Positions 42,224-51,628 are shown, numbered from the stretch's first letter. The stretch is 64,000 nucleotides of DNA from Bacteroidota bacterium (GCA_024278975.1 JAJRSD010000076.1:42476-106475); one strand, 5' to 3'. Numbers and translations: made by a program. Notes: a model not told the origin generated them from the letters alone.

Positions 42224-44302
42224 TTAATGAATAAACTCCTTAATTCTGTTAATATAAATTTGCCCGTAAACATACGCCCCCTGTTCGTTTGTATGACAAT
42301 AATCTGAAGACCAGACCGAATCTGCCCTTACAACTTTTATTGTTCGGTTTTGCGGTGCATTCCTATTAAAAACAAGTTTCATTTTTCTGTTTACACTATA
42401 ACTTTTATCGTAAGCTTTTTCAATATTCAAATTGCTTTTCGAGGCTTTTTGATTTACTGAATATCCTAATCCGCCTTCAATAAAACAATCTATTCCATAC
42501 ACATTTTTATTGTTCACCCAGACCTCGAAACCTTGCCAGTGACCTTGCCACGGCAAAGTGTATTCGCCCCTTCCATCAGCTTCAATTTCAATAAACGATT
42601 TGCCTGAAATATTACCTTTTTGGAAATCGTACAACCAATCGGTAATTTCGATTGTGTTTACATTGTGGAATTTTGTGGCGAGTTTTCTGTGAATAATATG
42701 GTATCCCCATAACTGTCGTCGTCTGTAATTCGACAAGCCAGGCTGTGCAATCAGGAGCTGTGTTTGTGGCGAAATATTTTGTAATTTTTTGATGAGGTTT
42801 TCGTATTGAATTTGATAACCCGACAAATTGCGAACCGAACATTCGGCTCCAATTAAATCGGATAAAGTTTGAACATTTAAAATCAGTTCCGGATTTATTG
42901 GTTCGAGCCAGGTAACTTTCCCATTTGGCAAATCAACCCGGTCAATCTCTCGACAAACCACTTGTTTGTTGTCGCCGTGGTAATTGCCAATTCTGATAAT
43001 ATCGCCCGGAGCTACATCCGAATTAACAATTTGCGGGCAGGTTAAAGATAATTTTTTGATGTCAGAAATCAGTCCGGTATTTACAACTGCGGTGTAATCG
43101 TCTGTATTTTTCTGAAAAGTTACTTCGTCGAGTTCCAGTGCCCAAAGTTGTTTAACCTCTTTTTCGCTCAATCCTGTCAGAGTTCGTTTTAGTTTTCTTT
43201 CACCAAAAGCCCAGTCGTCGTTGGTGGCATTTTCGGTAACAATAACATCGGGAGTAAATTTTGAGAAAAAATCGTTGTAATCATTAATTCCATCGCCATC
43301 TAAAAATCTGGATAAAGTCCATCCACCAATTCCGGCATTCATAAAATTATGAAAACGGTTTGATGCAAAATTGATTATAAAATATGGATTCTGTCCATCT
43401 ATAATTTCAATTTCGAAATGCCGTTTTTTCTGCTCTGTAAACTTATGAATCCAAAATGCATCCTTATCTATATAACGATATTCCAGTCCTGAAGAGAGAA
43501 CAGCAGGGCTTGCAGGGTCGAAAGAAACCGTTCCCTCGCCATATGAAGTTTCGTTTTTATCATTGCTATCTAATTGCCCCACAGTGGAACCTTCGAACGC
43601 AACAATTCTCCCATATTTATACTGAACAGAAATTTTAGCTCCTTTTTCAGGTGGGTTTTTAAACCAAATATAATGAATGGGATTCTGGTTTTTATCCAAT
43701 TTTCGAATAACAATAAAACCCGGATTCTCCGGCGACTTCCTCGACCAGCCTCCCGTATAGATTTCGCCTTCTGCTATTTTACCATTTACTTCAACTTTAT
43801 GGTCGTAAGTTGCCGGATGGGTTAACTGAAACTTTACGGTTGTTCCGTCGCCGGTAAAAAATTGTTTCTCTCCCCCAACTGTTTCATTCCGATTTTCGAA
43901 TTGACCAATAATCTCACCATCGGCTTTTACCTGAATTAAGGCATAATCCGAAGTTCTCAATTTTGTATGACAGATTGCAATTTCATCTCCAAACAGGTCG
44001 AATTCAATTTTTGAGTTTACACCCGTAATCTTTTCCCCAAATCCTTTATATTGCAGCAGATTTTTAAATTCGGCAACATCGCCTGTAAAGTTCATTTCTG
44101 AAGAGAGAATCGTTGTGGCAAATTCGTTCTGAATATAATCGACAACCTCGCCCGAAAACCTATCCTGAATACTTCCTTCGCCCCAGGTAATCGAACTGCC
44201 CGACAAAACAATTCCTTTTGTTGGTGGTGCTGTTTTTTCGTTTTGTGCAAAAATTTGAAAAGTAAAAAAACAGATAAAAATCAGCCCGGTAAATATCCTC
44301 AT
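42224..44302 (-). CDS. Exported SGNH/GDSL-type hydrolase with N-terminal beta domain
   Basis: A 692-residue protein with signal peptide (MRIFTGLIFICFFTFQIFAQ). SGNH signatures are spread over the chain: an early GIVLSGSSITWGEG (block I-like Ser), NAGIGGWTLSRFLDGDGIND (block II Gly), TENATNDDWAFG (block III Asn) and, near the C-terminus, SDYCHTNEQGAYVYGQ (block V Asp-His). The ~250 residues between blocks I and II look like inserted beta domains, possibly carbohydrate-binding. It is likely an esterase acting on acylated glycans in the periplasm. It is last in the five-gene operon that begins with the SASA-sialidase gene. Confidence 0.78.
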   Translation of the reverse strand: MRIFTGLIFICFFTFQIFAQNEKTAPPTKGIVLSGSSITWGEGSIQDRFSGEVVDYIQNEFATTILSSEMNFTGDVAEFKNLLQYKGFGEKITGVNSKIEFDLFGDEIAICHTKLRTSDYALIQVKADGEIIGQFENRNETVGGEKQFFTGDGTTVKFQLTHPATYDHKVEVNGKIAEGEIYTGGWSRKSPENPGFIVIRKLDKNQNPIHYIWFKNPPEKGAKISVQYKYGRIVAFEGSTVGQLDSNDKNETSYGEGTVSFDPASPAVLSSGLEYRYIDKDAFWIHKFTEQKKRHFEIEIIDGQNPYFIINFASNRFHNFMNAGIGGWTLSRFLDGDGINDYNDFFSKFTPDVIVTENATNDDWAFGERKLKRTLTGLSEKEVKQLWALELDEVTFQKNTDDYTAVVNTGLISDIKKLSLTCPQIVNSDVAPGDIIRIGNYHGDNKQVVCREIDRVDLPNGKVTWLEPINPELILNVQTLSDLIGAECSVRNLSGYQIQYENLIKKLQNISPQTQLLIAQPGLSNYRRRQLWGYHIIHRKLATKFHNVNTIEITDWLYDFQKGNISGKSFIEIEADGRGEYTLPWQGHWQGFEVWVNNKNVYGIDCFIEGGLGYSVNQKASKSNLNIEKAYDKSYSVNRKMKLVFNRNAPQNRTIKVVRADSVWSSDYCHTNEQGAYVYGQIYINRIKEFIH

Positions 44303-44326
44303 AATATAAAACTGATAAAATATAAA

Positions 44327-44737
44327 TTACTCTTTAAAAGGCACTGCCACCGGAACTATTTGTTTCAAATAAAACTCCTCAGTAATCTCTTTTATCTCCT
44401 CTTCGGTGTCGAGTTTTATGTACCAATTTATATTTATATCATTTGTTAAATTTCCGGAGCTTATGAAAGTCTCTTTTTCCGATTGGTATAATTTTGCGTG
44501 AAGTCCGGGCACTTCAAAAAGATTTACTTTTAAACCTTTCATCCCATTATAACCTTCACCTTCGCGAACATAATATTTCACCTCGACACCACGTTTTGTG
44601 GCATCGTTAATGGCATTTTTAAGTTTGTCCCAACCTTCAAAGTCGTTAAATGGTGAAACAATTATAAGGAACTTTTCTGCATTCTCGGCGAGGGAGATTA
44701 TGCTTTTTAGATTTTCTTTTATTTCAATAAATTTCAT
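44327..44737 (-). CDS. Half-size phospholipase D-like protein (single HxK motif), copy 1
   Basis: A 136-residue cytoplasmic-looking protein with one PLD unit: a Rossmann-like half (LIIVSPFNDFEGWDKLKNAI, KRGVEVKYYVREG) and the motif LHAKLYQSEKETFISSGNL, i.e. His80, Lys82, Ser93/94 and Asn96. The Asp of HxKx4D is Glu87 here. PLD enzymes need two motifs per active site, so this must pair with itself or with its neighbour, as Nuc and BfiI do. It is closely related to the next gene (same length, same motif positions) and only 3 bp separates them, so they are a tandem duplication. The substrate (phosphodiester in DNA, lipid or other) is unknown. Confidence 0.75.
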   Translation of the reverse strand: MKFIEIKENLKSIISLAENAEKFLIIVSPFNDFEGWDKLKNAINDATKRGVEVKYYVREGEGYNGMKGLKVNLFEVPGLHAKLYQSEKETFISSGNLTNDININWYIKLDTEEEIKEITEEFYLKQIVPVAVPFKE

Positions 44738-44740
44738 TGT

Positions 44741-45151
44741 TTACAATTGTTTATTTTTTACAGCGAATGGTTTGATGTTTTTCTCGAAAAAGTTTTTCAT
44801 TTCAATAATCTCATTTTCGAGGTCTAAAACATAAGTCCAATTAATATCTTCGTTATACTTTAAATGGGCAGAACCAATTACTGCTTTATTTTCTGAATAG
44901 AACATTTTTGAATGTAGATTTGGCACTTCATAAATTACAGCATCTAACTTTTCGGTGCCGGGAACTCCCTCTTTCTCTCTCACATAATACGACACTTCGA
45001 CACCTCTCTTTACCGCATTATTTATGGCATCCTCAAGGTTTTGCCAACCATTTAAATTGGTGTATGGTGTAACCAAAACGACATATTTTTTCGCACCATC
45101 TAAAACAGAAATAATGGTGCTAATACTTTCTGATGGATTTACAATTTTCAT
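44741..45151 (-). CDS. Half-size phospholipase D-like protein (single HxK motif), copy 2
   Basis: A 136-residue paralogue of the downstream gene. Its layout is identical: VLVTPYTNLNGWQNLEDAIN, KRGVEVSYYVREKEG, then LHSKMFYSENKAVIGSAHL with His80, Lys82, Glu87 (for Asp) and Ser94. The Asn of the SGN turn has become His, so one of the two copies may be specialised, for example a structural partner in a heterodimer. No signal peptide is seen. The unrecognised gene ends 12 bp upstream, and copy 1 starts 3 bp downstream. Confidence 0.75.
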   Translation of the reverse strand: MKIVNPSESISTIISVLDGAKKYVVLVTPYTNLNGWQNLEDAINNAVKRGVEVSYYVREKEGVPGTEKLDAVIYEVPNLHSKMFYSENKAVIGSAHLKYNEDINWTYVLDLENEIIEMKNFFEKNIKPFAVKNKQL

Positions 45152-45163
45152 AATTTATCTTTA

Positions 45164-46129
45164 TTATTTAATTTTTAGTTGAACTCTCCTGTAATCGTAT
45201 TTGTGAGCATAAATAGTAGCTCTCGAAACCGGGTCGTTTTTATCGTTGTACAAACTTTCAATTTTAAACCAAAGGTTAAATATATTATCATTTGGCGTAT
45301 TTTCGGCAATCGAAAGAATTGTTCCGGTATGAGTTTTTGATGCCTGACGCAACCTCTCCTCATATTTCAGTTGGGTTACGTTTATATATGGTTCGTCGAG
45401 ATGGTTTAATAAGTAAGTCCGGTGAAATGTATTTGTATCGTTGGCAGCCATCCCTTTTGCCAGTTTAATATATACCAGCACATCTTCTCCACGTTCTAAA
45501 ATACCATTTCCATTTCCGTTGCCACCCGAAATCTTCTGGTTTTCAATAATATTTGGTCCTTGCGAAAATATTGGAATATCGCTAACAGTTCTGCCATCTA
45601 AAATTATAATATCATTTTTATTGATGATAAAAGGGGATTCTGGTGTGGTAAAAAACATAATCTTTTGCGTGTCGGCGATTGCTCCATTTATCTTCACTTC
45701 AAAAAATATAGTTCCAACAAAATTGGAATCGGTATGTTGACTGAAACTAAAATCAAACTGATTATTAAGACTAATAAAATCAGCAGAATTGACATTTGAT
45801 ATTTTTATAATACTGTCTTCAAAATTATTAAATGGATGGGGAGAAAAGGCTTTAATCTCAATATTTTCAGCACTCTCGACACCAATATTAACGAGCTTAA
45901 AATCCAGACCAAAAGATTTTCCAACTTCAAAATAATAATACTCTTTGTTGTGATTTTGAACTATTCGCAGCTTTGCGTTAACCCCGGCATCATCACCGTT
46001 AATACCAATAATATGACCACCACCTCCAAGTTCAAATGTCAGTTTTCCATCGGCAGAAGCATTTATATTCTGAGACTTTATCTTTTCGGAAGTGAGATTA
46101 TAAGTAACTATTCGGTTTTGTTGGTTCAT
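45164..46129 (-). CDS. Protein of unknown function, beta-rich, in the sialidase/PLD operon
   Basis: A 321-residue protein I do not recognise. It opens IVTYNLTSEKIKSQNINASA, then KLTFELGGGGHIIGI; strands dominate and helices are rare, suggesting beta-sandwich or Ig-like domains (for example FGLDFKLVNIGVESAENIEI, like a conserved adhesion-type module). A turn rich in Asn/Gly (SGGNGNGNGILERGEDVLVY) resembles Ca2+-binding loops. There is no signal peptide or membrane helix, although its style resembles secreted proteins. It lies between the SASA-sialidase gene (24 bp) and the PLD pair (12 bp), so it probably works with the latter. A protein-interaction role is inference. Confidence 0.6.
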   Translation of the reverse strand: MNQQNRIVTYNLTSEKIKSQNINASADGKLTFELGGGGHIIGINGDDAGVNAKLRIVQNHNKEYYYFEVGKSFGLDFKLVNIGVESAENIEIKAFSPHPFNNFEDSIIKISNVNSADFISLNNQFDFSFSQHTDSNFVGTIFFEVKINGAIADTQKIMFFTTPESPFIINKNDIIILDGRTVSDIPIFSQGPNIIENQKISGGNGNGNGILERGEDVLVYIKLAKGMAANDTNTFHRTYLLNHLDEPYINVTQLKYEERLRQASKTHTGTILSIAENTPNDNIFNLWFKIESLYNDKNDPVSRATIYAHKYDYRRVQLKIK

Positions 46130-46153
46130 AATGATAAACTTATCAATAAATTT

Positions 46154-48319
46154 CTATTCATCATTAAAACTAATTACATAACGATAAGTATCCGAATCCC
46201 AAATTTTAGCTCCGCCACCGCGTGCACCTAGTCGTGTGAGATAAAGTTCAATTGTTTTATTCTCGCGATTCTCGAACAGTCCAAAATTAGAGAGTTGAAG
46301 GTGTTTTGAATCCAGCCCCGGATTAAGTTCATCGATAATTGTAACTGTCTTTTTTTTCAGGCAGACTTTATCTTCATCAATTTCCACAATTTGCAAAGGA
46401 TAGCGTGGACCATTCCCCAGCGGAGGAGTTGTGTTGATATTTAAAACACAATATAGTTTTCCGGTGGCTGTTGAACGGATGGTTTTTGCAAATGTTGCCG
46501 GAGAATAAAATTGTTCACCCGTATCGTACCTGAGATCTTTTATCTCGCTCCATGTTAAACCGCCATCATCGCTTAAACTGTACCATTTTCTACCGGGACA
46601 CTCCATGGGATCTAAACCAACATTCGAGCCGCGCATAATAAGCAGTAATCTTCCATCTTGTAGCTCGCTGATATCTATTTCAACCAAACCTCTTGTCGAA
46701 ATTTTTCGGGGAAGAAATATACTATTGGAAATTTGCCAACTGTAATCCTTAAGTTCAGCATTCCATTTTCCCACAAAACAGATTGCTCCCGCTACACAAC
46801 CCTCTCGGTAAGTATTTGGAAAAACAACCGGTGTTTTCTCATCCTCCGTATCGCGAAACGGTACTGGAACAGTGGCGGCGATAATTACATTTCCTTTTGA
46901 ATGAATTGTAATTCCTCCGATGTACATTTCGTTGGTACGAAGATATTTGGGATTACCCCAGTTTTCAGGGTCAAAATCAGGACCCGATTCGTATTTAAGT
47001 AAATGTCCCTCATCCCAATTCTCGCCATTATCAGAAGAGAGTTGATAAAAACCATGATCGAAAAATTTCCGATCTCCCGACCAAACAGCATGGAGAGCTT
47101 TTGTAGGATCTCCCTGAAGTATTCGTTGAAAAGCTGGTTTTATTAGCATTCCGGAAGCAGGATCGAAAGTGGCTCTGTCGTTTTGCGCAATATCTCCCGA
47201 AAGAACAAACCCATTTTGCTCGGGTGCTTTTTTAAAAACAGTTTGCCAGTTTGTCCAGGTTTTTCCATTATCGAAAGAGTAGCGTTTGCGGTGCGTGTCG
47301 GTCCAATCGCTGGAAGATATATTTGCTCTGTATTCGCAACGTTTTAAACCAGTGCCAACATAATGGACATTTACATTTGTTGCCGTTATTGAATCGGGAG
47401 ACGGAATAAGAAGTTGTTTTTCGATGGTGCATATTTTACCAATTCTTTTGGCTCTGTAAGTGTATCTGCCATCAATATAATAACCTGTAAATATTCTTGC
47501 AAAACGCCAACCCATACTTCGTTGAGCCGCAGAATTAAAATGAACATTGTCTCCTTTATTTTCCAAATCATCGGTTCCTATCACAAAAGTATTTTCATCG
47601 TTGACAGCCACTTCGTGAATAATTTTATTAATGGAATTCCAGTGAAGCTGTCTCTCCGCATTTGCAAAAGTTCCCAATTCGCCAATTAGAAAAGGCAAGT
47701 TATCGTTACCGACTTCATCTCTAAAAACCGAAATTAACTCTTCTAAACTTTTTTTGTATTTCGGTATTAATTCGGGCGAACCGTCGCTCTCTCCCTGATG
47801 CCAAAGAATTCCCTTAATTACACCATGCTGTTTTGCAAAATCGAGCTTGTTTTTAAAATTACTTAAAAGTTGTACTTTTTGATGAATAGAGTCGCCAAGC
47901 CACTGCTGAACTGAACTTCCTCCAACAGCACACGGAATTAATGCGATGCTCACTGAATCAGGAATATACTTAATCAGCTCTTTGCCAAAAGACAAGCCAC
48001 AATCTAACCCAGTTAAATTGGGTTGATAAAAATTCAGTGGCTCTTTTGCAAGAATCCATTTATTGTTTTTCGATATTGTAATTATTCGCGAATTGGGCAA
48101 AGTATCACCCGGCTCGACAAGTCCGCGACCTGCCATATTCGATTGCCCTGCAAGCATAAAAACCCTAAGATTATGTTTTGCAGGCATTTTGCCAACAGGT
48201 ACTTTTTGTTTTGGGAAATTTGTGGTTCGGGAGTTTGTAGCTTTTAGCTGAACTACATTCTGACCGAAAAGCAAACCGGTAATTGAGATATTGATGAGAA
48301 GTATTACTATCTTTTTCAT
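46154..48319 (-). CDS. Exported two-domain SASA esterase and sialidase-like protein
   Basis: A 721-residue protein with signal peptide (MKKIVILLINISITGLLFGQ). Residues ~50-280 are a SASA (sialate O-acetylesterase-like SGNH) domain: MLAGQSNMAGRG with Ser60, WHQGESDGSPE, and DNVHFNSAAQRSMG with the catalytic Asp-His. Residues ~310-720 are a six-blade sialidase-like propeller with three Asp boxes (FDNGKTWTNW, SSDNGENWDEG, SDDGGLTWSEI). The combination would remove acyl groups and then the sugar from acylated sialoglycans or similar. The sialidase Arg triad and nucleophile Tyr were not confirmed, so the sugar is open. It leads the five-gene operon. Confidence 0.85.
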   Translation of the reverse strand: MKKIVILLINISITGLLFGQNVVQLKATNSRTTNFPKQKVPVGKMPAKHNLRVFMLAGQSNMAGRGLVEPGDTLPNSRIITISKNNKWILAKEPLNFYQPNLTGLDCGLSFGKELIKYIPDSVSIALIPCAVGGSSVQQWLGDSIHQKVQLLSNFKNKLDFAKQHGVIKGILWHQGESDGSPELIPKYKKSLEELISVFRDEVGNDNLPFLIGELGTFANAERQLHWNSINKIIHEVAVNDENTFVIGTDDLENKGDNVHFNSAAQRSMGWRFARIFTGYYIDGRYTYRAKRIGKICTIEKQLLIPSPDSITATNVNVHYVGTGLKRCEYRANISSSDWTDTHRKRYSFDNGKTWTNWQTVFKKAPEQNGFVLSGDIAQNDRATFDPASGMLIKPAFQRILQGDPTKALHAVWSGDRKFFDHGFYQLSSDNGENWDEGHLLKYESGPDFDPENWGNPKYLRTNEMYIGGITIHSKGNVIIAATVPVPFRDTEDEKTPVVFPNTYREGCVAGAICFVGKWNAELKDYSWQISNSIFLPRKISTRGLVEIDISELQDGRLLLIMRGSNVGLDPMECPGRKWYSLSDDGGLTWSEIKDLRYDTGEQFYSPATFAKTIRSTATGKLYCVLNINTTPPLGNGPRYPLQIVEIDEDKVCLKKKTVTIIDELNPGLDSKHLQLSNFGLFENRENKTIELYLTRLGARGGGAKIWDSDTYRYVISFNDE

Positions 48320-48608
48320 TATTATATATTCTTAGGGTTTGTGAAGAAATAACATGACTGGAATTGACAAAGTTATTTTGTGCGATAACAAGGCAAAAAA
48401 CGTAGCTATAGCCATAGTTACAGCGAGGCTTTTTAACGAAGTTAGCGTGCAAAAGAACAAGTTAAAACGGTCAGGTTATTTCATTACAATCCCTTATTTA
48501 TTATTTGTATTGCAATTTATTGCAATTATAATATTGTGGCGCATGCTTACTCGTTTTTTTTAATCAACAATCATGGTTGCGCCTTGTATTATAAGTTAAT
48601 TCGTACCC

Positions 48609-48724
48609 ACCGGGCTAAAGCCACGGTGTAAAATATCTTGTTTATTTCATCAATTACAATTTTATTTTTTACACCATGCTTCAGCTTGGTGTTTAACAAT
48701 TAGAAAGAATTCCGGCTTCAGCCT
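48609..48724. repeat. REP-like hairpin cluster in a 580-bp gene-free gap
   Basis: Three short palindromes are grouped: CACCG/CGGTG around GGCTAAAGCC (48609-48629), ACACCATGCTTCAGCTTGGTGT (48672-48693) and GGCTTCAGCC (48715-48724). The first two are inverse to each other as a larger unit (ACGGTGTAAAA ... TTTTTTACACC). The whole gap 48320-48901 contains no convincing gene; the sequence from 48354 to 48563 is open in one frame but looks like intergenic repeat DNA. Such clusters are spread by REP-associated transposases in other bacteria. Confidence 0.6.
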
Positions 48725-48901
48725 TTAATAATTACCTTTTGTCCTGTCTTTGCAAGTTAGATTTTCCATACATATCCTTTTGTGCTGGCTCATTTAAAAC
48801 TATTAACTCTCGGCATCCAAGTTTCATTAATATAAATTTAAAACGAGTCCGTTAATATTTATAACTTTGGTATTTATCCTGTCCATCAGTTTGCTTTAAA
48901 A

Positions 48902-50323
48902 TTAATAAGGAACAGTCTCCTCACTATTTAAAGTAGGGTAATTATATTGCTCAACATAATCCAATCCACTGAGAAATTTGTCTCCCTGTTCTTCAAGTTT
49001 ATCAATTAAAAGAGAATCAAAAGACTTTGCCAAATTAAGATATTCCTTGTTTGCGATAAGATTATTCATTTGAAAGGGGTCAACTTTATTATCAAAGAAC
49101 AACCAGGGGCCATTAATATCCCTAACATAGGTATAACGGAGCGACCGCAAGCCGCGATACTCTCTCCCTCCTTTTTTTCTTGACCACTCACCGAAAGGTT
49201 GCACACAATAAATTAGCGTAACAGTATCTCCCGGATTTTCGCCACCATTTATATAATTGCTGTAATTAATGCCTTCAACAGTTTCAGGTATTTCTATTGA
49301 CGAAAACCCCAGTATTGTTGGTAAAACATCTTCCATATTAATCATTGCTTCTTTTATTCCCGGTTTCCCTCCCAGTTTTTCAGGAACATAAAAAATCATT
49401 GGTATCCGTATTGATTCGTCAAAAGGCTGCTGTTTTTTATAAGCACCGTGCGAGCCCAGCAAATCGCCATGGTCAGAAAGGAAAATAACTATTGTATTTT
49501 CATCAGCACCCATTTCGTGCAGAGTTTTCCTGAGTTGACCAACCATATCGTCCAAAGCTGTGCAATGCGAATAGTAACCTGCAAAATTTTTCTGAACCTG
49601 CTCTTTCGTATCGTTGGGGACATTCGGATTTAGATGTATCTTTTCGGCAGAATAGAGCTGGCGATAATTTTCGGGAGCCGTTTGATAAGGATCGTGTGGA
49701 GGACCAAAAGAGAGAAACATCAAAAATGGTTTTTGATTGTTTGCGTGTTTACGAATATAACCGCAGGCATCTTTTGTTTGTGCAATTGCATCATATCCTT
49801 TCCATAAAAGTGTGTCCGGTGTTTCTGAGTAATATTTAGAATTATTGTAATTATGTGTACATTCCTGTGCTTTCCAATACTCAAATCCTTGTCGTCTGTT
49901 TCCTTTTGGAATAAAAGTCCCGCGGCCTCTTCCATCCAAATGCCATTTCCCAATGTATGCAGTTTGATAATTATTGGCTGTCATAATTTTGGCAAGAGAA
50001 AATGAGGTGGTATCGAGTTGTACATCGTTCATAAAAACACCGTTAGATAGTGGTCTTTGTCCGGTAAGTAACGATGCCCGGGCGGGGGTACAAACAGGCA
50101 TTCCCGATATTGCATTCACAAACTGCACTCCCTCGCCGGCAAGTTTGTCGATATTGGGAGTGAACACATCCGGATTGCCACGATGTCCGAAAGCATCGGC
50201 TCGCCACTGGTCGGATAATACAATTAAAAAATTAGGTTTTGTAAAATCCTGATGCTTTGCTTCTTTAAAATTACAGGAAAAAAGAGTTGTTAAAATAAAA
50301 CAAATATATGTGATGTGTTTCAT
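48902..50323 (-). CDS. Type I sulfatase, probable lipoprotein
   Basis: About 473 residues from the ATG at 50323, chosen because it gives a lipoprotein signal (MKHITYICFILTTLFS, then Cys); the frame extends to 50356. It is an alkaline-phosphatase-fold sulfatase: PNFLIVLSDQWRADAFGHRG (metal site), the formylglycine motif CTPARASLLTG (Cys78 from this start, maturation site CxPxR), GKWHLDGRGRG, and IFLSDHGDLLGSHGAYKKQ (metal site). It removes sulfate from glycans in the periplasm or on the surface; it needs an anSME/FGE maturase not found in the window. The start is 38 bp downstream of an MFS transporter gene, so both probably share a transcript. Confidence 0.93.
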   Translation of the reverse strand: MKHITYICFILTTLFSCNFKEAKHQDFTKPNFLIVLSDQWRADAFGHRGNPDVFTPNIDKLAGEGVQFVNAISGMPVCTPARASLLTGQRPLSNGVFMNDVQLDTTSFSLAKIMTANNYQTAYIGKWHLDGRGRGTFIPKGNRRQGFEYWKAQECTHNYNNSKYYSETPDTLLWKGYDAIAQTKDACGYIRKHANNQKPFLMFLSFGPPHDPYQTAPENYRQLYSAEKIHLNPNVPNDTKEQVQKNFAGYYSHCTALDDMVGQLRKTLHEMGADENTIVIFLSDHGDLLGSHGAYKKQQPFDESIRIPMIFYVPEKLGGKPGIKEAMINMEDVLPTILGFSSIEIPETVEGINYSNYINGGENPGDTVTLIYCVQPFGEWSRKKGGREYRGLRSLRYTYVRDINGPWLFFDNKVDPFQMNNLIANKEYLNLAKSFDSLLIDKLEEQGDKFLSGLDYVEQYNYPTLNSEETVPY

Positions 50324-50361
50324 TTTGCTTTTTGAAATTTGAAATGCCTGTTTCATATTGA

Positions 50362-51588
50362 TTAAAATATATGTTTCTCTTTTTTTGGATGAATTGCCAG
50401 CAATACAAAACCTGATATTACAATTCCAACGGCGGCAATTTTAAAAACCAGATCTAACGAAATACCAATATCTTTTAAATATCCGCCAACCCAAATCATT
50501 ATTGCACCGCTCATTACACCGAAAAAACTCATTATTCCGTAACCGGTTGCCTGATATTTTTTATTGACAACCTGAGTAATAATAGGCATAAAATTGGCAT
50601 CGTGGTTTCCTTTCGATAACCCAAAAATAATGATTCCGAAAATGGCAATCCAGTATAGATCGGCAGCTGCCATCAAATATAAAAATGGTCCTCCGACAAT
50701 AAACATAATTGCGGTAATATAAATTCTTCCTTTGCTGCTGTTTTTCGCCCAGCGATCGGCTATGTAACCACCTGCAAGTACTCCTATCAGCGAAGCTATT
50801 TGCACATAAAAAGTTCCCGAAATACCGGCCTCGCCCACCGAAAGGTTGAAACCCTCTTCGAAGAAGGTTGGCAGCCAGGCGTAGATCAGCCAGAAACATA
50901 CACTTACCAGTAATCCGTACAACAGTATTAAGCGATATCCCGAATGGCTGAACAGACTTTTCAGCATTTCGATAAAATTAAATCTTTCGTTGTGTTGCAA
51001 TTCAATTTCCACTTCGGTTTTGGGAGCATCTTTCAGGGTGAAGAATACAATTACCGAGTAAATAATTCCGAGAACACCAAAGAAGTGGTAACCCACCCGC
51101 CAGTTCCATGTTGTGGCAATTTCTCCACCCAATCCGCCCAGCGCCATTCCTGCATATAAACCGGTCATCAAAATTCCCGATGCTTTCGAACGGGTAGAAC
51201 CTTTATGATAATCCATTACCAAAGCAACAGCAGCCGGCATATAAAATGCTTCGCTAATTCCCATAATTGCACGCGTTGTAATTAGTTGCGTGTAATTTTG
51301 CACAAAACCTGTTAACAAAGTGACAATTGACCAAAACAAAAGACTGGTAAAAATTACCCATTTACGGCTAAATCTATCGGCGAGGTATCCACCAAGCGGA
51401 CTGAGTATTGCATAAATAATAAGGAATGCTGAGGTTAGCAATCCAAATTCGGCATCGGTCATCGGGATATCTGCTTTTATCGGTGTTCGCATCGATGCTA
51501 TTAGCAACCTGTCGAGGTAATTCAACATGGAAACAAACCATAGTATCCCTACTACTATCCATGCATAATTTGTTGTTGTTCTATTCAT
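50362..51588 (-). CDS. MFS transporter, anion:cation symporter (hexuronate/sialate-like) family
   Basis: About 408 residues from the ATG at 51588 (MNRTTTNYAWIVVG); the frame extends 6 codons upstream. It has twelve membrane helices, with ACS-family marks YLDRLLIASMRTPI in helix 1, GGYLADRFSRKW between helices 2 and 3, and GISEAFYMPAAVALVMDYH in helix 4. Relatives carry hexuronates, sialic acid, glucarate or phosphate sugars. Its place between nagA and a sulfatase suggests import of a desulfated sugar or uronate. Direction and operon spacing (38 bp) support co-transcription with the sulfatase. Confidence 0.88.
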   Translation of the reverse strand: MNRTTTNYAWIVVGILWFVSMLNYLDRLLIASMRTPIKADIPMTDAEFGLLTSAFLIIYAILSPLGGYLADRFSRKWVIFTSLLFWSIVTLLTGFVQNYTQLITTRAIMGISEAFYMPAAVALVMDYHKGSTRSKASGILMTGLYAGMALGGLGGEIATTWNWRVGYHFFGVLGIIYSVIVFFTLKDAPKTEVEIELQHNERFNFIEMLKSLFSHSGYRLILLYGLLVSVCFWLIYAWLPTFFEEGFNLSVGEAGISGTFYVQIASLIGVLAGGYIADRWAKNSSKGRIYITAIMFIVGGPFLYLMAAADLYWIAIFGIIIFGLSKGNHDANFMPIITQVVNKKYQATGYGIMSFFGVMSGAIMIWVGGYLKDIGISLDLVFKIAAVGIVISGFVLLAIHPKKEKHIF

Positions 51589-51628
51589 AATGTCTTTTAC
51601 TTTCAATATTGTAATTTAAACTTTTAGA

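Noticed and set aside
48354..48563. A 69-residue plus-strand open frame with a hydrophobic end
   Set aside because: It lies in repeat-like intergenic DNA, has no family resemblance, no promoter and biased composition.
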